Source: Corbicula japonica
Taxonomy: Eukaryota; Mollusca; Bivalvia; Venerida; Cyrenidae
Direction of reading: 5' to 3'
Assembly (NCBI GenBank): GCA_038501625.1
Contig: JAZAYU010000010.1
Span: 9,693,380 to 9,757,379 of the forward strand
Length of the DNA stretch: 64,000 bases
Shown here: positions 1 to 13,400 of the stretch, in pieces
Numbering within the stretch: position 1 is the first letter of the stretch
How the letters are laid out: each line of letters opens with the position of its first letter
Program-made: the position numbers and the translations under genes
The notes under the pieces: model-generated
The model's input: only the letters and a program-made list of their open reading frames with translations
The model's database searches: none
Told to the model about the DNA's origin: nothing

Positions 1-2
1 TG

Positions 3-674
3 ATTGACACAAACAGTAAATGTGTGACCTCAGAGATAGCTATTGAAGCAGTTAAGATTAAGTCACTGACATCAGTCAGTGATGATCAGGTTGCTGTATC
101 AGTATATTTATCACTGGATACAAGACAAATCCAGTTCTTCACTGTGTCACAATCAGGAATCATACAGAGATCTAAAACAATACTGAGATTCAACCAGCGT
201 TATGATGTTGATCTATGTTACGATGACATGGTTCATTGTGCAGGTAACATTTATGGTGTTCTTCCTAGCAGGATTGATAAACTCAGCATGACAGGAAAGA
301 TACTTAAAACAATTCACTCTGATGAAAAAGGGCACATGAGAAAAATAGCTGCAAGTCCTGATGGACAAACACTTTATGTAACTCACTTTACCAAGTTCAG
401 TGTTACCAGTATGACTTTGGATGGGAAAGTCAAGGCCGTCTGTAAATTCAAGGACCTGGAAAACCCTGTAGGTATTACCGTGGACAAGCACGGCTATGTA
501 TATGTATGTAGCTATGGCACAGGCAACATTCAGCAGTTAACTGCAGACCTCAACAAGGTCCAGGTTCTAATAGATGTTTGGACTTATACCATTACCTACT
601 CCAGCCCTGAGAACAAACTTTACGTCCGTGGTGGTAACAATACTATCCAACAGTATTCCCTGGACTTTAAATAA
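3..674 (+). CDS. C-terminal exon of NHL/beta-propeller protein, TRIM-like (partial)
   Basis: The reading frame is open from the left window edge and ends in TAA at 672-674, giving 223 residues of a C-terminal domain. It has repeated blade-like segments, for example KIAASPDGQTLYVTHF and NPVGITVDKHGYVYVCSYG, typical of six-bladed NHL/YVTN-type propellers. In molluscs such propellers commonly form the last exon of TRIM-family (RING/B-box/coiled-coil) ubiquitin ligases, where they bind protein or RNA partners. The RING and B-box part would lie outside the window, so ligase activity is inference. No start codon was chosen because the exon enters from outside. An AATAAA overlaps the stop codon, and a family-A hairpin element begins only about 10 bases downstream, so it may lie in the 3' UTR or just past the cleavage site. 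It could instead be a propeller protein without a RING domain. Confidence 0.75.
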   Translation: MDTNSKCVTSEIAIEAVKIKSLTSVSDDQVAVSVYLSLDTRQIQFFTVSQSGIIQRSKTILRFNQRYDVDLCYDDMVHCAGNIYGVLPSRIDKLSMTGKILKTIHSDEKGHMRKIAASPDGQTLYVTHFTKFSVTSMTLDGKVKAVCKFKDLENPVGITVDKHGYVYVCSYGTGNIQQLTADLNKVQVLIDVWTYTITYSSPENKLYVRGGNNTIQQYSLDFK

Positions 675-682
675 ACAAGCAC

Positions 683-930
683 ACAAAACTATCCCTTTCC
701 TCCACAGACACACTTTTATTGCGTGGGTGAACAGTGTAGATCCAGATCAGCCGGCACATCCATGCCGTCTGATCAGAATCTGTGCTGTTTGCTTTTTAAT
801 TCCTTAGGTTATTTCTTACCAAAATGTGACCAGTGCAGATCCTGATCAGATGCCACAAATGTACCATCTGATCTGGATCTACACTGGTCACACATGCATT
901 ATAATGTGTATATATGGAGGTAAGGGCTAT
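683..930 (+). repeat. Family A double-hairpin TIR element, full length
   Basis: Ends resemble CCCTTTCCTCCA and TGGAGG-AAGGG inverted repeats. Two internal hairpins (AACAGT..., then ACCAGT...) flank the conserved linker ending TTATTTCTTACCAAAATG. I call this order the plus orientation of the family. Confidence 0.85.
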
Positions 931-1029
931 TGTCAGCAATGCTTACAGAGTATTCCTCACAATACATGAATGCCCTACCTGTGAAAACCCCTATCAATAT
1001 GTTCCATATAGAATATGAATTTTATTATA

Positions 1030-1155
1030 CAACTATTGCATTTCAGTGAGGTGGATATGGTGATTTATCGACCTGATGAAGCATTATTGACTGAGGGCTT
1101 AGCCCGAGGTCGATATTGCTTCGACCATACTGACCGAAACTGAAATGCAACAGTT
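1030..1155. repeat. Short fold-back element
   Basis: CAACTATTGCATTTCAGT at 1030 is matched in reverse complement by ACTGAAATGCAACAGTTG ending at 1155. Inner arms around ATCGACCT/AGGTCGAT also pair. It is probably a small non-autonomous DNA transposon. Confidence 0.6.
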
Positions 1156-3892
1156 GCTTTATTATTAAATCTTAATTTTAAAATAATTAGACTACTTTCC
1201 AAAAATGTCACATACCTTTGTACCATACAGTATGTTTTTTCCTTTTTGTCACTGCAACTGGCAACATTACTTTACCATGAACCATTGCCTGATATAATTA
1301 CACAGTGCAACACCCAAATATCATAAATTGAGCCAGTTATGTCTTCCACCAGTGCTTTTAGCAGCAGTTTTACTTTTGTGTCTCCCACAGTTGGCGCCAT
1401 TTGTTTACAATGGTTGTATTTGTTGTGAAATAACAGCGCTGTGACGTATTTCGTGCAACCAAACAGCGCGTGAAATATATTCCGCCCAGGTCAAAATTTG
1501 ATTTAGACTCCGCCTACGAGTCAATATCCAAATCAATCGCATATCATGTGATCACATTTAATCCAATGAAAAATGTCAAACCAATATGATTTAATAATAA
1601 TTAAAATTATTGACTCGACCTTTGACCCTCTGGTGAAAAAAAAATGTTGTTCATAATCCTGTTATCACCTGAGCCTGAATAGTATTATTGGATAAAGATA
1701 AGTTGGAAATGTTTACATTGGGGTTACATGTAAACAAAAATCTACTATTTTTTATCGTTAATTAAAAAAAAAGGGTCTTGCTCCCAATAAAAGTCTGATT
1801 AGCTGAGTGGTCTAAAGTGTTGTAAATAATAATATGTTGAAATGGCAATGCTAGCAACAGTGTTATTGGATGTAGGTTTTGAAGCATGTTTTTTTACAAA
1901 ACGAACAAAATTAAAGTATATAAAATATGTTGACTTAAGTACAATACATGTACTAAGTTTATTACATTCGGATAATATTGATATTTGGATACAGTCAGAA
2001 AAGTCTTATACAACAAAGTTTAGCATAGGGTTTTAATTCGCGCACTCACCATAGTGCGAAATTAATTAACCCTAAGCAAAATAAAATAATACCACAGTAT
2101 AAAGCTTGCATGGAAAACATCTTAACTTTGTAGATTTATTTATTGGACTTGATAACTTTTATCTCTTGAATGCTAGAACTAACATTTTCTATAAATGTTC
2201 ACTTTTTGACTTCGATTACAGAGTAGTAGACAACTCTAGGTACATTATTTTGGAATTTTATGCAGGATCGGCATTGGCTAGTAGTTAGATAGATAAGTTA
2301 GTACATTTTATATAAAATTTATCAAAACTTTGGGACCACATGTTTTAAAAGGAAAACTTTGAACAAAGTACATAACTTCATAAAAAAATGTTACAATTTT
2401 CATTCATGTGAAACAGTGAATGTGTGTTTAGAAACTGGAGTTTTAATAAAATGATTTCAAATCAATGTTGTTGTTCCTGCTTTGTATTGAAATTTGTTAA
2501 AATACTGTTTGGTAAAAAAGAATGTTCTGAACAGCCTTGGAAAGAAAGGTGGGATAGCTAGGAATTAAAATGAAAAATTACAGCTTTTTAAATATATTTT
2601 CTTTGGGTAAAGTAGTAAATCTTAAAAAATTGGTTTTTATGAATTTTATGACCAAAGGAATGCCTGCTCAAGAAACTTCTAGATCTTGAACTAAGTACAC
2701 TTACAATATCTTCCCCTTGGCCTTGACAGGTCTCCATCTGAAAACATACAACCAATTGTAACAATACACAGTTGTGTACATAACTTTTCACCCTTAAACC
2801 CATGGGAAATGCCTTTTATCCCATTGGCAACCCAGAATGCATTGTATTTTTAAAAGAAACCTCGAAAGGCAACATATTCATGACAGAAAAGTATATAAAA
2901 CTGAAGAAAATAATGACTTATTAAATTCGAATTATAACTAAGTCTTATTTCCTGCCAGTTCAATTTTTTGCATTTGTGCAAAAATGGTATAACACTGTCT
3001 TACTTCAATGGTATTTATACCATTTATGCACTAAGGTAACAAATTGTTCTTTACCATCCTCAGAATGTTGTTACATGTTAGAAGTGCAACTGGCATAATC
3101 TGTCTGTGTCATGTACTGTGGTATCAATTAATTTTGCAGGGACAATTTTTTTTGACAAAACTTACAAATGACATATTCGTGCTGGCATGAATTTGCATTA
3201 TTCTACATACATACTGTTACACAGTTAAATTTTGCTGGGGTTTAAATTGGCGCCGATTGTTGTAGCGGGAAATATTAAAAAATTAAACCATTGCGAAATA
3301 AAATGATACCACAGTAAGTGTTAAGCCACTGCATCATAAAGTCCATCAGATTTGTTCACTACAGTTTTAACTGTTAATATCAGTCATTTGTATTTGCTTT
3401 CCACACTGCAATATGGTAAGCATCACGCAAAAAGCAGATCGTTTAATGCCATTCAAGCACTGGCACGACCTGATCATGCATTTTCATAACGACATGGCAT
3501 GATTGCAAATGGTCCGAGAACTAGCGCTCGTTTTCTAGAAACGAAGCCCAGCCTCATCAGGCTAATATAATATCATGGGATTTGCTTCCAACCTAAAGAC
3601 TTCCCATTAAAAAAGCATTATGATAATCTATCATTAGCAGAGAGTAGGGAAAATGCAAGATGATTTGCTGGTTTGTTGTGCCTCACACTGGTTTATGGTG
3701 ATTATTAACCAAACATGTTTCCTGGGTTATTACAGAAATAATACACGGCTTGTACTGGAAACACGTGTGACCTAGTTGAAGGAAATAATGTCAACACTGA
3801 CACTACTGTAAAGCTTATAAATATTGTTCAATTCCAAAAAATGTTCAATTATTATTGCATTCAAAAACTTTCATAGGAATGGATTAATCTTT
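1156..3892. other. AT-rich region without a supported gene
   Basis: No convincing coding sequence. There are half-copies of a TIR family ending in ATACCACAGTA (about 2025-2100 and 3225-3315, the latter just after TTGGCGCC), and a possible splice acceptor at 2738 considered for the VWA gene. Short ORFs at 1842 and 2106 look like chance. Confidence 0.5.
2691..2737 (-). CDS. Candidate terminal exon of the VWA gene (weak)
   Basis: On the minus strand a polypyrimidine-AG acceptor (GTATGTTTTCAG) precedes position 2737. Read in the phase left by the exon at 4313-4409, it gives about 14 codons and then TAG at 2691-2693. The phase fits and a stop follows, but the peptide has no recognisable domain and a GTAAGT also occurs inside it at 2704. 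The real 3' end may be another exon or may lie beyond the window. Confidence 0.2.
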
Positions 3893-4040
3893 TTTTTTCT
3901 CTACTCCTCATATATGGAATTTATCATGTGTGACCAGTGTACATCTTTATCAGCCAGCACATCTGTGCCATCTGATCTGGATCTGCACTGGTCACATTTT
4001 GGCTTATAAATCAAAAAGAGAGCAGTGTAGTGCGAGCAGT
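3893..4040 (-). repeat. Family A element, truncated
   Basis: One ACCAGT...ACTGGT hairpin followed by the start of the reverse linker (CATTTTGGC...AATCAAAAAG). The second hairpin is missing. Confidence 0.7.
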
Positions 4041-4312
4041 ATAGTAACATGTAACGCTATTTATTTTTCAACAAATTTATTCTTGATAAATGTTTGAAAT
4101 AATGCTTTCATTTATTAAAAGCGTTAATAAAAATGAAATTGACTCCATAAAAAGTAAAAACATTTATTTTATAAAATAAACATACACACTGGTACCAAAT
4201 GAAATTAGTCATGTTTGAAATCATGACAATAATAATTTTTAAGTTAAATGATTTACTGATTAAATCATAGGCCCCTATACCTAGTACAATCTTGCCCTAT
4301 GTAGTTACTTAC

Positions 4313-4409
4313 ATTTTACAAGGTCTGCTTCAAGCTCATTTAACGTTGCAGTGGATGTGATCGAAAAAATCGGGGTCAGAAGTACTGGTCCATCATTTGG
4401 TTCAAACAT
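4313..4409 (-). CDS. VWA gene exon 12 (end of third VWA)
   Basis: Acceptor TTGATTTTGTAG precedes 4409 and donor GTAAGTAAC follows 4313. It enters at phase 0 from exon 11 and leaves one base over. It begins MFEPNDGPVLLTP and ends with an acidic helix NELEADLVK, as at the end of a VWA fold. The donor implies at least one further exon to the left. Confidence 0.75.
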
Positions 4410-7400
4410 CTACAAAATCAATTATCAGAATGTCACCATACACCATTAAGTTGTGTTCATCGAAGTGCTCTTAAAATTAAACAGTCACATTGAATGGCGT
4501 GGGTGCTGATGACATTGTAATTACTGTAATAGTAATTACTATTTATAAAGAACATAATGAGATCAGTGCCCAAGGTCGCCATTTCAGCCAATCAGATGCT
4601 TGAGATTTGAGACTGGTTTCCAATCTCAGCTTTATGTTACCTTCATCCCAGAACTCATTAACAATATTGGATACAAACATGAAACAAGTTCTTACATAAA
4701 GGTATTTTATGACATCAATTAAAGGACAAATATTTTTTTTAATGAATTTGTCCTTTTAAATAAAGTGCAATGGTTTTGTGATGATCAAACCTAAATTGTC
4801 TACAGGCCACATGCAAGTGCAGCTAATACAAGTGCTTGAAAGAATGCTGGGAAAAGACAAATTCAAAAGAAAATATACTGTGGTACACTTCTAACTTCAC
4901 ACAAATTTTTGCACAATCACTACAAAATTTTCACACTTTTTTATTCTTATAAGGTGGTTAAATTTTGCTGGGGTTAAAAGTTATGCTACTTACCTGGCGT
5001 GAAGTACGCTAAAAATTTAAAACATTCGCAATTCATTATGATATCAAATAACACGTTCCACTTACTTGGTAACTATTTAGCTCTGTTATGTTAACATCAC
5101 TTCCAATTCCGATTTCAATAAGCTGGATCCCCTGCATTGCAATAGCCCTGGCTTCCGCTTCTGCCAGAAGTTGGTTCTCGGCTCTACCGAAGGTGATCAA
5201 GTAACCAAGTTTGTTTGCAGACTCTCTGTTGTTATTAAGAAAGTACTGTCGCATTGCATCCAAACCTGCAACAAATAATTAACCCTTTATTCCACAGATA
5301 TGAGTTTTATAGAATGTGCCAACAGTGTGGATCAAGATCAGCCTGAATATCTGAGCAGTCTGATCTGGACCAACACTGTTCACTTCTTGGTCAGAAATAA
5401 CCTATTGAATAATATAGGTGACAGTGTCTGTTTTGTTACCAGTGTAGAATCAGATCACCCTGTGCATCCATTATACCCGTCACCCACATTAACCATAAAG
5501 TCCATGAATACGCCTTTATTACTTAAGCAACCTGTGAAGATCCAGATTAGCTAGCACATTGGTGCCATCTGATCTGGATCTTTTATGTTTGCTTCTTGTA
5601 GAGCAGACGTGCCGGCTGAACTTGATCTGCACAGATTGGCCATGGGATAAAAGCAATATCTCATGGAGTAAGACAGGATTCTCAGGCTTATAAACAACAA
5701 TTTCTGTTAATTGTAATTTTTTTACATTTCTTGGAAGAGAAATCTTTTTTTTTCTTATAAATTTTTTCACTTTTTTGGTAATGATTTTCTAATAAAATTC
5801 TGACAGCTGTTAGACAAAATTATCACAACATAATGTTTTGGGGGTTTTTTTTAAGACAATTTAGCCAACTGCAAGAATTTCAGAAGTTTAATTGCTAATA
5901 AAACTTCACAATTATCAGTTATACCAGAGCACAAGATCAAAAAACTAAAATTGGAGACTAGTCTTAAATCTCAAGCAACTGAACTCGAGTTCAAATCTAA
6001 AGTATCGGATTGTCTGATATGGCGACTGGTTACCATTTCAGCCAATCAGATGCTTGAGATTTGAGATTGGTCTCCAGTTTTAGTTTTATGATCTTGAGCC
6101 CAGGAATTCAGTCCATTTTATGCTCACATTGTTATAAGGGAAGTCCTGCGAAATCAGAACTACAACAAGATACTCCAGGGAATTGCTGTAACCACACCAA
6201 ATAATTTATAAAAACTAGACATCAATCACAAGAACACCTGCCAGTCCTCCAACTATACTTTACTGTATAGACCCAGATCACACTATACCGTATAGCGGGT
6301 TATTTCTGCGGTCATAAATTTCTGCGTTTTGTCCTCAAAAATGAATGCAAAAATTTCTGCATTTTTTATTTCTGCGTTTTCGGTTCCCTTGAAGGATAAA
6401 TTTCTGCGGTTCATATTGGGTAAGGTGTCGTAAGAATAACACGACTATGATATAAGCATACTAAGGGAGACAATCATCTAGGTGCGATATATAGATATTT
6501 ACTGTCTCTGTTACTGTTACTTGTGAAATAATATAAAAACTGCATATAATTCAATATTTTGATTCATGGGTCAATACCTGTTACTCAATTTATTTTATCA
6601 AAAAAATACAAAGATATTATTTATCGATGAAAAACAACCCTCAAACAACTATTCAATTAAATTGAATGTTTGAGCAATGTTTGAGAAATGTTTGAGCAAA
6701 TGTCGCGTTTATACTATGCATATACGATAACGATTTTCGGTAATTGATCATAATTATTACACACTGTCTGTATTGTGAAACGGATTATCTTGGTCATGGC
6801 TACTCCGATGATATTAGCTTGAAAATGAAACAATATTTTGCGATTTAAATTTCTGCTGGTGTATTTTTTCTGCTGGATATATTTCTGCGATTTCATCCGC
6901 AGACCGCAGAAACGCAGAAATTTGGCACCCGCAGAAATAACCCGCTATACAGTAGATGCATTATAGTGTGAGGACGGGCTGTCTATAATGTTGGCATAAC
7001 TTGTAGCCTAACCTATTTGCTATTTTAATTTATTCATTGAATGTAAATCTACATGTTTGTGTGTATTTAAAAAAAGAGCAATAAAATATGTTTTAACTAG
7101 TCCTCAAGCTAACATAAGAAGCTATTATCTCTTAAAAGACAAATGAGAAATTACTCAAATTCCTTCTAGATTCAGCGGTCATTCAGGAAGTTATACTGAC
7201 CCAAGGTGCTCCTCATTTGCGTAAGGTATTACTAAAGTAATAACCATTTAACCCTTTCCTTAATATATATGCATTTTTACGCATGTGCGACCAGTGTAGA
7301 CCAGATAAGATGGCATATCCATGATAAACATATCATCAAGATCAAACATCTATTAAACAGACTGACGTCATTTCTAATTACTTTAGTTGCTGCATTAGAA

Positions 7401-10400
7401 AAATATAATTACTTTTCCAGGTTTCTATTTATGAATTGAGGATAAACTTATTAAAAAAATATTTGCTTCTTTTATTTCCTCCCTCTATGAAGTCCCGGTT
7501 CATGTTAACATTTCCTTTCTATTCTCTATTTCCGATTTCCTTCTTTCAGAAAACTTCATTCTACAACAATTCCATTAAATATGACTGTGCCCCTTTCTTT
7601 GGAATAAACAACATTAGTCTATAGACATAGGCAAACTCAATCTAAATTCTGGTAAATTCTGCAAGGTACAGGCATCCTACTTATATTTGTGTTAATATAA
7701 TTTCACATTTGGCCAATGTCAATCTTATATTATTTGCAGATATTAAAATTCACTTGCAAATAAAGTGAAAACAAGAGGACATGACAATGCGACAAGACGA
7801 GGTTTTCTTCTTAAATTCTTGACATACATTATATATTGACACTGCTCTGAAGATATTGAAAAGAGACAGATGTCTGCTGGTACATCTTGGCATTCTTTTA
7901 TTAACCCTTTCCTCCATATATACGCATTTTTACACAAGTGCGACCAGTGTAGATCCAGATCAGCTGGCACATTCCTTTAGATCCTGATCAGACGGCACGG
8001 ATGTGCCGGCTGATCTGGATCTAAGCTGTTCGCCCATGCAATAAAGGTGTATCTATCTATAGAGGAAAGGGTTTAAAAACAGATTTTTTGCCAAACTGAT
8101 TCACTGACTTAAAAACAGAATCAGGTTAACTTCAAATAAAACAAAATCAGTTTGCAGGAAATTCTCAATTAACTTCAATCACATAAATGAAGCCAGTCAC
8201 CCACATCATAGAGGTATAGCCTTTTATGAATGTTCTGGCACACAGCATAGACTCACAAAGACCTTTTTAGTGGTTTTATTATATTTACACCCAAGGGGAC
8301 CTGCATATGGCAGTGTAAAATGCACACCAGAATAATAAAATAGGCAGATTACCAGAACTCTGTATGTGGATAATTTTAGAGCGTAAAACTGGTAGGTGTT
8401 GTTAAATTTTTCAATTTTTTCAAGAAGACTTTTTTAAAAACATGCATGCTCTTGAACCTCATAATTATGAATTCTGAGTATTTCCATATATGAAAGTCTA
8501 CTTTCGGTTAGAAACTGAAACGAAAAAGACTGAACAAAGTGTCTGACAAATGTGAAAACTTGTGTCTCCTAAAGTTGCATTTGAAAGGGGCATAATTAAA
8601 AAAATACTGAAACAGGAGTTATCATTCTTGTTGTCAACTATCATGTTCATGCAGATGATATATTCCAAGTATTAAAGCCCCAGCCCTAAACTTAAGTAAG
8701 AATATACTATTGAAAAATCATATTTGTCCATATAGACTTTAATATATAAACTCTCTAACACAACACAAAAGGTCCCATCAAATTCATTCTTATATAGACG
8801 GGATTTTCAATGATATTGTTAAATTATCGTTAACAAACTTTTAAGAAGCTAAATGTAATTGAGGTATTTTTAGCACCGACGAAGAGACCACTTCTTGCGC
8901 GATGTCGATTTCTGTGACGTTTCGGAAATCTTACTTTCGCTTTTAGTCGTGCAGACCAAATTTATTTTAGTAAATTAAAATTTTATTAGCCCGAACTAAT
9001 GCTGCAAATTTGTGCCTATAGATCCAAATACATGAAATATTTCATACAAGAGCGGGTTAAATTGAAGTTATGCCGCTTTAAGTTAAATAAAAAAAGTACT
9101 TTTAAAGTTATAGGCACCTGCTATTGCAGGTGACACAAAAAGTAAGAAAAAATTAAAATAATCATGCCCATTTATGTTGTTGCTTGTGACCCTTGATTAA
9201 ATGAAAAAAATGTCCCACCACCTACATTTTGTATGCTTTGAAACTGTCCGACTATGGAGTTGAGAACATCTGCATATAATCTGAATTATTGTGCATTTTG
9301 CAATCCATATGCCAGTTTCCTGATGTGATTTGCCATTTACGTCACTTATATGAAAAGATGTGACATTAGTAACAAAACCAGACTAATTTATGTGTTATTT
9401 ACCGACTTGTTATTTTCGAAAACGACTATTTACCATAATGATCCAAGCAATTATCACCGTCTTCTATCGTGATGCCGAAGCATCATCAGCTTAGTCAAAA
9501 GATTGCAGGATTAACTGTTTATTATTCTATTCTGCAACATCAATGTTTGTCAACAGGATTGGTGGTGTTCAAAACATGGATAAACACATTTTTGATTATG
9601 GTTATGAAAGAAAGACATCACTGTACAATAGCAATGATAATATATTTACATTCAGCCATCCTTTACAAACACAATTTAAGGTTAAACTACAGTGAAACCC
9701 CTCTATTACAGACACCTAAGGGACTGGGGGAAAGTGTTCTTAATAGCGGGTTGTTCTTAATTGTGGGTTTGAATAAAAAGGAAGAGACAATATCTGTTCT
9801 TTAAAAAATTGCCCGTAATACAGGGGTTCCTGTAATATCGAGTGTCCGTAATGAGGGGTTTTACTGTATTGGGTTTAAACATTTACTCCATATTTACAAC
9901 TATTATCACATTGGTGAATAGTGTATATCCAGATCAGATCAGTCAGCACCTCTGGATTTACAGTAAATGCTTTTTGGTCAGAAAAACCTAATTAATAAAA
10001 AAACGAACAAAGCATTCCTGATCAGATGGCAAGGAATGTGCCAACTTATCTGGATCTACTGTTCACCCATGCCATAAAGGTATATATAATGCTCATCAAT
10101 AAACACAAACTTAGTAGTTTGTATTTTGTAAATCAATTCACCGACTGGATCTACTAAATTCCTTGAAAAACAATGAACAGACCGTCTCATATTCATAAAA
10201 AAATTAATTCATAATATTTATAACCAGGTATATTAAAACCAAGTATAACTGTTGCTATAGTTGGCTTGGCCTTATTGGTTTTACCAATACAAGTCTAGCA
10301 AGAGCGATGTAAAAGGAAATTAAGGAAGCCTGGAGACCTATAAAAGCAAAACCTCATCTGCCCATTGGAAACTTCTGGAAGCGTCTGTTGGGTATATTTA

Positions 10401-13400
10401 CTGTCAATGATTTGCATTAATGACTTTTAAGGGTATATTAACTGCAAATGGATTGCGTATAAATGACTTTAAAATTATTATTTTAAAACAAAGCAAGCAA
10501 TACTAAATCTGAGTGACAAGGTATTTTAATTAAAGTGAAACGTGAAGTGACTGAGTTAGACATTTAAAACATTTTCAGCACAGACAAAAAGATTTTTGTT
10601 TAAAGTTTTGCTATGACATTTAGTTTGCAACTGCAAAAAATACTCTAAAATAGCATGTTATAAAATTTTGTGATGAAATTTAAAATACTGGTGCATATAG
10701 GTATAGTAATTTTACTTAACTTCAGACGATATAGATATAAATAAAACAACAAACAAAAATGGAATACTACAATATATGTGGCTTAATCATAAAAAAAACT
10801 TGATATTAAAAAAAAATTCAAGACACAGGAATTTCAGAATGGAAGAAAACATAACATTACCGACAACCCAGAGCTATATACCGTACACACTTTCCGGGCA
10901 ACAAGAGTTCATTTCTACCTTTCTTCTAGAGAAAATTTATAAAATTGTAATTACGATAGTAGGATTAATTGGGAACGGAATAACTATATTCATACTTGCG
11001 AATAGGCGGAACCGGAAATCGTCAACGGCAATTTACCTCACAGCTCTGGCTGCATCGGATATACTAATACTTTTGTTTGGGCCTTTTTGTGATTGGCTCG
11101 AGGTAATGTGGAAGGTGATTATAAAGGATTATGGGACATACACATGTAAGTTACAGACTTTCATGCAGTACTCAAGTTCAAGTACGTCATCATGGCTTCT
11201 AGCTGCTGTGACAATAGAAAAGGCCGTCAGCGTCACTTTTCCGTACAAGGTACACTCAACACGAACCACGAAGAGAACTTTTATCATTATTGCTGTTATA
11301 TGGATAGCAGTTTACGCCACAAATCTACACTTTTTGTTCGGTATGGGACACACGTATAACAAAGTGTGCACAGCCACTACAGTGCTGTACATGAATTTTG
11401 CCGTGTATGTTTTACCATGGATTGATTTTAGTCTATGTTTTGCAATTCCCTTTTTCTTCATATCATTAGGTAACATTATAATAATTCGACAACTTGCTGT
11501 GACACGAAATAGAAGAAAATATTTGACTAACTCGAAAGTTTCGAAAAGTTTGTCAGTCTCGTTAATCCTAGTAACGGTGAATGTCGTATTCATCATGTCA
11601 GTCGGGCCAATTTACATCTTCTCGGTAATGTTTCCTTACCTCATTGACAATCTAGAATTACAGCAAAAGGTTTCGGTGAAAGACTTCTGGGGCCCGATGC
11701 TCAATGGACTATGGGAAACAAATGCGGCCATTAACATGGTGTTGTATATTCTCAGTGGATCCAAATTCCGCCAGGAAGTGAAAAATCTCATCTGCTGCTC
11801 AAAGGAACTACCAAACCTTGGCATTTTTGAAAACTCACTGATTGGAAACAAAATTTATACGTTGTCTTCGAGGAGGAAGTATTTTATGAAACTTGATCAG
11901 ATGAACAGTAATAATTCTTACGAACTACAAACCTTGAAGTCAAAGAAAAGTGACACTAGCTTGAATTGAGCTCCGCCATGAACTGAACGGGTATTTTGGG
12001 TATTTCGGATGTTGAAACCATTTCTGAATCTGTCTTAATATTTAAAGCAGACCTATTTACCTTTGTAATATAAGATGTGAATTATAATCAAATTGTTGAA
12101 AGAAAAACTCATAAATCATTTTAAGAAACATTCTATTGCTTGATTCAAGTGAGCCGAATTAGTGGGATTTCGGTATAGAATCCAATTACTATCGGGAATA
12201 GAAACGCTAAAACTGGCAAATTCACATACTTTTCAAGGATTTTGTGATTTATTTTTTATAGTTTGTAATATAGTATATTATCGATAACTTAACAGTCATG
12301 TGACAAACAAGTTAATACTTTCCTCCATAGATACACCTTTACTGAATGAACCAACAGTTTAGATCCAGATCAGCCAGCACATTGGATCATCCCTGCCATC
12401 TGATCAGGATCTAAACTGTTCGCTTTTTTATTCGTTAGGTTATTTCTGACCAAAATGCGACCAGTGAAGATCCTGATCAGACGGCACGGATGTGCCGGGA
12501 GATCTGGATCTTCACTGGTCGCACACGTGTAAAAATGCATATATATGGAGGAACATAAAAATTGTTTATCAATAAAAAGTTTACAATAATGGTATCACCA
12601 AGTTCTCTTGGTGAGCACTGATTACCGATTACTGAGGAACAAAAAGAAACCCGACACTTTTTAACTTTAAAAAAACTATGAAATACATAAACAGAATCTG
12701 CTTTTATTCATCCTTTTATAAAAGCCAATGATTAAAATACTTGTGTCATATATTTTAAAAATATCGAAATGCACAGATGCCTTTAAAACACATTAAATTT
12801 TCATTTCCAACCACAGTAGCATAGCTTGTCAATCCATTTCCAGGCAAAATCATCAAATATGCAGTGTCTGGTTTCTTTTTTTGTTCAGCATATATTCCTG
12901 TAAATCAGTTTTTTTCCTCTTTACACTGAATTCTTGATTTTTTTAAATCTTACTAATCTTTAAATTATACCATTCTTTCAATAACTTTTGCATTGAGCAA
13001 ACACCGTAAAATTCCTTGTAAACACCCCCTTGGGTGTTATATTTTCTGAAAGGGTGTTGCATATTATTTACATTTATATTTTTATTTGGATAATAAATTT
13101 AGATTAACTGACTTTTTTTCTTAAAACGAACATGAAGTGATTTATCAGGGGAGGGGCATTTAAAAGGAATTTTCAGTATCCATGTGTAAACCAATTTTCT
13201 TCTAGAGGCTCAATTGTAGACCTTTAAAATATTTAAATTATACCATTCTTTCAATAAACTTTCCAGGTAAATCTATCAGTTTAACCCTTTCCTCCATAGA
13301 CACACCTTTATTGCGTGGGCGAACAGTGTAGATCCAATCAGCCAGCACATCCATGCTGTCTGATCAGGATCTGCACTGTTTGCTTTAAGATTCCTTGGGT

